Assembly: GCA_002083615.1 (NCBI GenBank)
Contig: MSXO01000026.1
Span: 62,001 to 126,000 of the forward strand
Origin: Proteobacteria bacterium ST_bin11
GTDB taxonomy: Bacteria > Pseudomonadota > Gammaproteobacteria > Methylococcales > Methylomonadaceae
Length of the DNA: 64,000 bases
Reading direction: 5' to 3'
Positions 60,741 through 64,000 of the stretch are shown piece after piece; within the stretch, counting starts at the first letter, position 1, and each line of letters starts with the position of its first letter. The notes beneath the pieces are model-generated. The model saw only the letters and a list, made by a program, of their open reading frames with translations, was not told where the DNA came from and made no database searches. Both the position numbers and the translations under genes were made by a program.

Positions 60741-60900
60741 CTCCTAAATTGATTTTGATTGTCAGGATTTTTGGTTTGATAGGGAAAAATCTAAGGGAAT
60801 GGAAAAAATGCACATGGTGTGTTGGTCAATTCTGGCAAAAGCAGTCTACAGCAGCCATATTGATTCAATTGTGCACTGAATGCCACCGCATATTCCCGGC

Positions 60901-61182
60901 CTATACCAGCGTAGTATTCCACCCCAACCCATCCACCAATTCCAATATGATTGCTGCGACAGTACAGAGCGAGGATTTTTGATAACTCGAACTGTCGCTA
61001 TCGACCCATACGTGACTGTCGCATTTCTCCAAAGCGGCCGCATACTCAAAGATCGTTTTTCGGGTTTCGATTCTACGAAGCAGCCTTTCGTGGTCTCCGG
61101 AATTCGACCAATACCCGCCGGTCAAGATAACTACCCAATCTCCAAAGTTAAGGCATTCAATGAGTCTCTCGACGGTACGCAA
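60901..61182 (-). CDS. Doubtful small open frame
   Basis: A 93-residue frame with a TTG start (MRTVERLIECLNFGDWVVILTGG at the beginning after initiation). The composition is protein-like but no family is recognised and no ribosome binding site is clear. It may be part of a decayed gene. Confidence 0.22.
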   Translation of the reverse strand: MRTVERLIECLNFGDWVVILTGGYWSNSGDHERLLRRIETRKTIFEYAAALEKCDSHVWVDSDSSSYQKSSLCTVAAIILELVDGLGWNTTLV

Positions 61183-61382
61183 ATTGACGTCACACTGCCT
61201 CGCCTCGGGCGATGACGAACATTAAAGTTTCTAAGCTAAGTGACAGCAGCGGAATGCATGGTTTTCGTTGGCTATGGTACCAAAAAAGCGTCTTTGTATA
61301 AGTTCCCACTCATTCCTATTCACCTTGATGGAATGTCAGAACAGTCATTCACCTTCAGTCTGGAATCGACTCCCCGTCTGCG

Positions 61383-64000
61383 TTAATTGAGCGAAAATTT
61401 GGTTGAGCCAAAGTAAATCACTGACCCTACGACGGCAACGGCGACGGCCATTCGGAAAACCGAAGCCAGTGTTCCGTCCGCTAGTAGAAAGCGATCCCAC
61501 AGCCCCAACTTTGTTTGCAACTTGCGTTCCATACCATGCAGCAACACAGGGTATGGCGCTAAGATTTGGGTTGGCGGAGGTGCTTCCGGTATTTCTTTCT
61601 TGTCTTGCAGATGTCGGGCGATGGTGGCTTCGGTCACCAGCAGTTGGACAAGACTCCTCGAAGCCAGTGCCGATAGCGGCCCCCTCACAGCGTTGACAAA
61701 ACTATCAACGGCATTGATCCAACTTTGCATGTTTTTCTTATCGGCCAAGGGTGGATTGAAATCGCCAAAGCAATCGCCCCAAGCAGATATCCCCAAAGCG
61801 GCCAACAGACTGCTATCTAGATGGATCTCAGACTTTTGTTGATAAACGATCATTATGACTTCACGCAACATGTTGACAGCCTTGATCAGGCGCTTCATCT
61901 CCCACCAACTGACTTTGCCGTCCGCCAAGACAATCATCATCGTGTTGTTCAATAGTCCATGAGCGTCCTGGATCTCAGCTACAGCGTGCTCAGCGAAGTG
62001 CAGAACGCTTAACAGCCCGAGCCAATATTCTGCCCAACCGTGACCTAACGATTGGGCCGCCGCGAAATGAGTCGAACGGCACTGGTAGTCATGTTCCTGC
62101 ACTTGTAATTGCACCTGGTTCGCTTCGGTTTCCACTTCCGCAATGGCCTTGGAAATCTGTCGCTTGGAGATTTCCTGACCGCGAAAAACTAAGCGCCCCC
62201 CAACTCCACGGTGGGCTTGGTGGCGCAGAGTCCTTAACAGAGTTAATTCTTCATTGAGATCGTGTAGGCGGCTGAGATCGTCGCGAAGATGGTCTGGATA
62301 TAATTGAGCTAGTGATGCTGCGATGTCTCCTGGGCCAGCAGAGCTGTTGTAAAGCTCTGACACAGCAGCTACATGCCGCACGATGGAGCGCCCAATGTAG
62401 GCGCCCTTATAGCGCCGGTCGTATTGAGGAAAGTCGTAGCTGGTATCAATCGATGTCGCCGTTATTTCTGGGGATACCGTAGATGGCCTTGGTTCGTTCA
62501 CTGGATAAAGCAGGTCCAGACAGATTTCCTTTAGGGCTGTCGCATCTGAAAACAATAGCCAAGGGCTACGGGCATCGTGAGCCCCCTTCGACGTAATGCC
62601 GCTTGGCATTTTCCTCTCGGTCGACATTAGCCGGATGGGTGCACCACATCTGCGGTGGTTGGGTAAAGTTTTTACGAAATATCCGGTGATCGGCCGGATT
62701 CGTCCTATCGATCGGTGGCACGTGACCATAAGATTCATTGCCGATTATTTGCCCTAATTTGTCGATGAACAGGGTTTGAGCCGCAAATATGTCGTGTGCG
62801 GTCCTATTTTGGTTCCATTCAGTTCCTGCGAAGCCGAGACTGTGGTTCCATGACTCGTTGGCCATCGGTAGCTTGTAAAGCGCGTGGACCAGTTCGTCGC
62901 TGCCGGTCAGAGACACCGCCACCAAGTCAGCCTGAAATTCCATCTGCCTCGATAATCCACGTTATGCCAACAATACCCAGCTAAATAAGGTATCCATGAC
63001 CGATCGAATGGACCAGACTACCAGGGAAACCAGCCACGCAATCCAGGCGATACGAATATCCGATCGACCGACTCTGGTCAAAACTTTATCTTGGGTGTCG
63101 CGCCGAGCAACCATTTCTCCTGCAATCTGCTGGGCGATGTAGACCCAACTGCCGATCGCCATGGATCGTTGACTAAAGTGGCCGAACTCATGGGCAAGGA
63201 CGGCCTTTAGCTCGCTGAGCGTGAGCAAATTAACCAAAGGTAATCCGATCTCCAGGTTTTTGTCTGAAGGAAACAGAAGATTCTTGATGGAAACTTCGTA
63301 GAACACGGAGGCATTGATTCGAGTCGATAGAAAGACGCGTTTGGGTCTAGGAGCGCCAGCTTCGTCAGCAAGTCGATGGAGAAAATCGAAGAGGCGGGGC
63401 TGGTCGTTCGAAGTGACTTCGATGGCGCCTTCGGGTGCGCGATGCCGGACAAACAGCAAAGCTTTGAACATGAAAACGGCTAGAAAAAGCGGGAAGCCGC
63501 CGACAATAAAATTTCCGCGACTGAGGAACAGCAAACTGTTCCAGCCGAACCAGACGCTAAGGGAGAGATAAAATAGCAGAAATAAACTCAGGGTGCCGAT
63601 CGCCAGCCAGATCACGCGGACGTAGTTCGCGTTCGGTTTACTAAGATCAGCCGGAACAGTAACTGGACTTGGAGGGAAAAAGTCAGACGTATCTCTGGGC
63701 TGCGTTGTGTCGGGACAATAACCCGCAGCCACTTTTTGATTCAGCAGTTGGCTAAAGCTAAGTACTTGAGCACATGTGTCGGCTTTGCGGCGGGCCAGCC
63801 AGTTGCGATAGAAGCGGCGAATGAGCCACAGCGAACCGTAGCAAACAATGCCGTTCAATAAAAGCCCAAACAACTGATCGAATTGGACGATCCATTCCGG
63901 TAGTTCTAGGATAGCGATCAGCTGGCACCAGGGTCCACTCAGGTATTGCAATTGGTCGTGGGCAAAAGTTTCATTAGCACCCGGTATTGCCAGGTGAAAG
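61383..64000 (-). pseudogene. M48-family metallopeptidase gene, split by a stop and a frameshift, 5' end outside window
   Basis: Reading leftward, the first part (to 62962) has membrane helices and the zinc motif HEFGHF in LKAVLAHEFGHFSQRS. It meets TAA at 62964-62962, but the same frame continues SRQMEFQADLVAVSLTGSDELVHAL, whose Glu would be the third zinc ligand in this family. At a G5 tract (62586-62582) the frame shifts: THPANVDREENAKRHYVEG should join AHDARSPWLLFSDA, which is in the next frame and continues to 61383. With four G the reading would be in phase. The C-terminal ~390 residues form the long helical extension of this M48 subfamily and end in a membrane segment. The frame is open to the right edge. 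Two lesions suggest a pseudogene; an error at the G tract would leave one. Confidence 0.78.

Larger units (their letters stand above)
60587..61382. other. 796-base region without an assured gene
   Basis: Apart from the IS-end-like repeats and the hairpin, this stretch holds only weak frames. The most protein-like is on the minus strand, 60901-61182, starting at TTG. Two plus-strand frames overlap it. Confidence 0.55.

Noticed and set aside
60880..61215. A 111-codon plus-strand frame after gyrB
   Set aside because: No ribosome binding site or recognisable domain; it overlaps an equally weak minus-strand frame.
1..64000. CRISPR arrays, tRNA and rRNA genes
   Set aside because: No array of regularly spaced direct repeats with unique spacers was seen, and no cloverleaf or rRNA-like sequence was recognised by reading; a tRNA scan would be decisive.

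Overview
The window looks like a chromosomal segment of a gammaproteobacterium of moderate GC content. Gene content is compatible with a Methylomonas-type methanotroph (Methylococcales), but that assignment is inference: no 16S rRNA or methane oxidation gene is present. The housekeeping genes are those that sit around a bacterial replication origin: atp operon, parA/parB, rsmG/mnmG, dnaA, dnaN, recF and gyrB.

Layout. (1) 1-7.9 kb, minus strand: mnmG-rsmG-parA-parB, then atpI-B-E-F-H-A with atpA running off the left edge. (2) 7.9-13.2 kb: an ArfA-like ribosome-rescue gene with a strong hairpin inside its reading frame, ribA, a Lon-like AAA+ protease, a GNAT acetyltransferase, a zinc-ribbon/HEAGH membrane protein and a small membrane protein. 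(3) 13.2-18.9 kb, minus: a compact accessory Hsp70 operon (TPR protein, J-like protein without HPD, GrpE-like, short DnaK-like, zinc-ribbon protein). (4) 19-24.3 kb: two-component signalling genes mixed with insertion-sequence debris, then an aldo/keto reductase. (5) 24.5-29 kb: TonB-dependent receptor, YfiR-family protein and hybrid histidine kinase in tight array. (6) 29-35 kb: creA, a MEKHLA protein, a RES-Xre toxin-antitoxin pair, wrbA-arsC, hldE, a BrnT-like toxin-antitoxin pair and a dead antitoxin gene. (7) 35-48.4 kb: ubiA, a cytosine-deaminase-like enzyme, a pectinacetylesterase-like secreted protein, a GST, an RND efflux pump, and a large diheme peroxidase interrupted by a DNRLRE-like module. 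(8) 48.4-60.6 kb: an oriC-like module, rmuC, small unknown genes, hemL, gmk, then dnaA-dnaN-recF-gyrB with a second oriC-like module between dnaA and dnaN. (9) 60.6-64 kb: an IS-end-like repeat, then a broken M48 metallopeptidase gene running off the right edge.

The most interesting signals are: two oriC-like modules about 7 kb apart whose DnaA boxes, TAGTAGTAA trio motif and AT-rich tail keep nearly the same spacing; the ArfA-like gene whose internal hairpin matches the self-truncating design of arfA; the dedicated Hsp70 machine whose J-like protein has P in place of the HPD histidine; two parS-like palindromes at the end of recF; and the DNRLRE-containing diheme peroxidase. Several genes carry homopolymer or nonsense lesions, reported as pseudogenes although sequencing error cannot be excluded.
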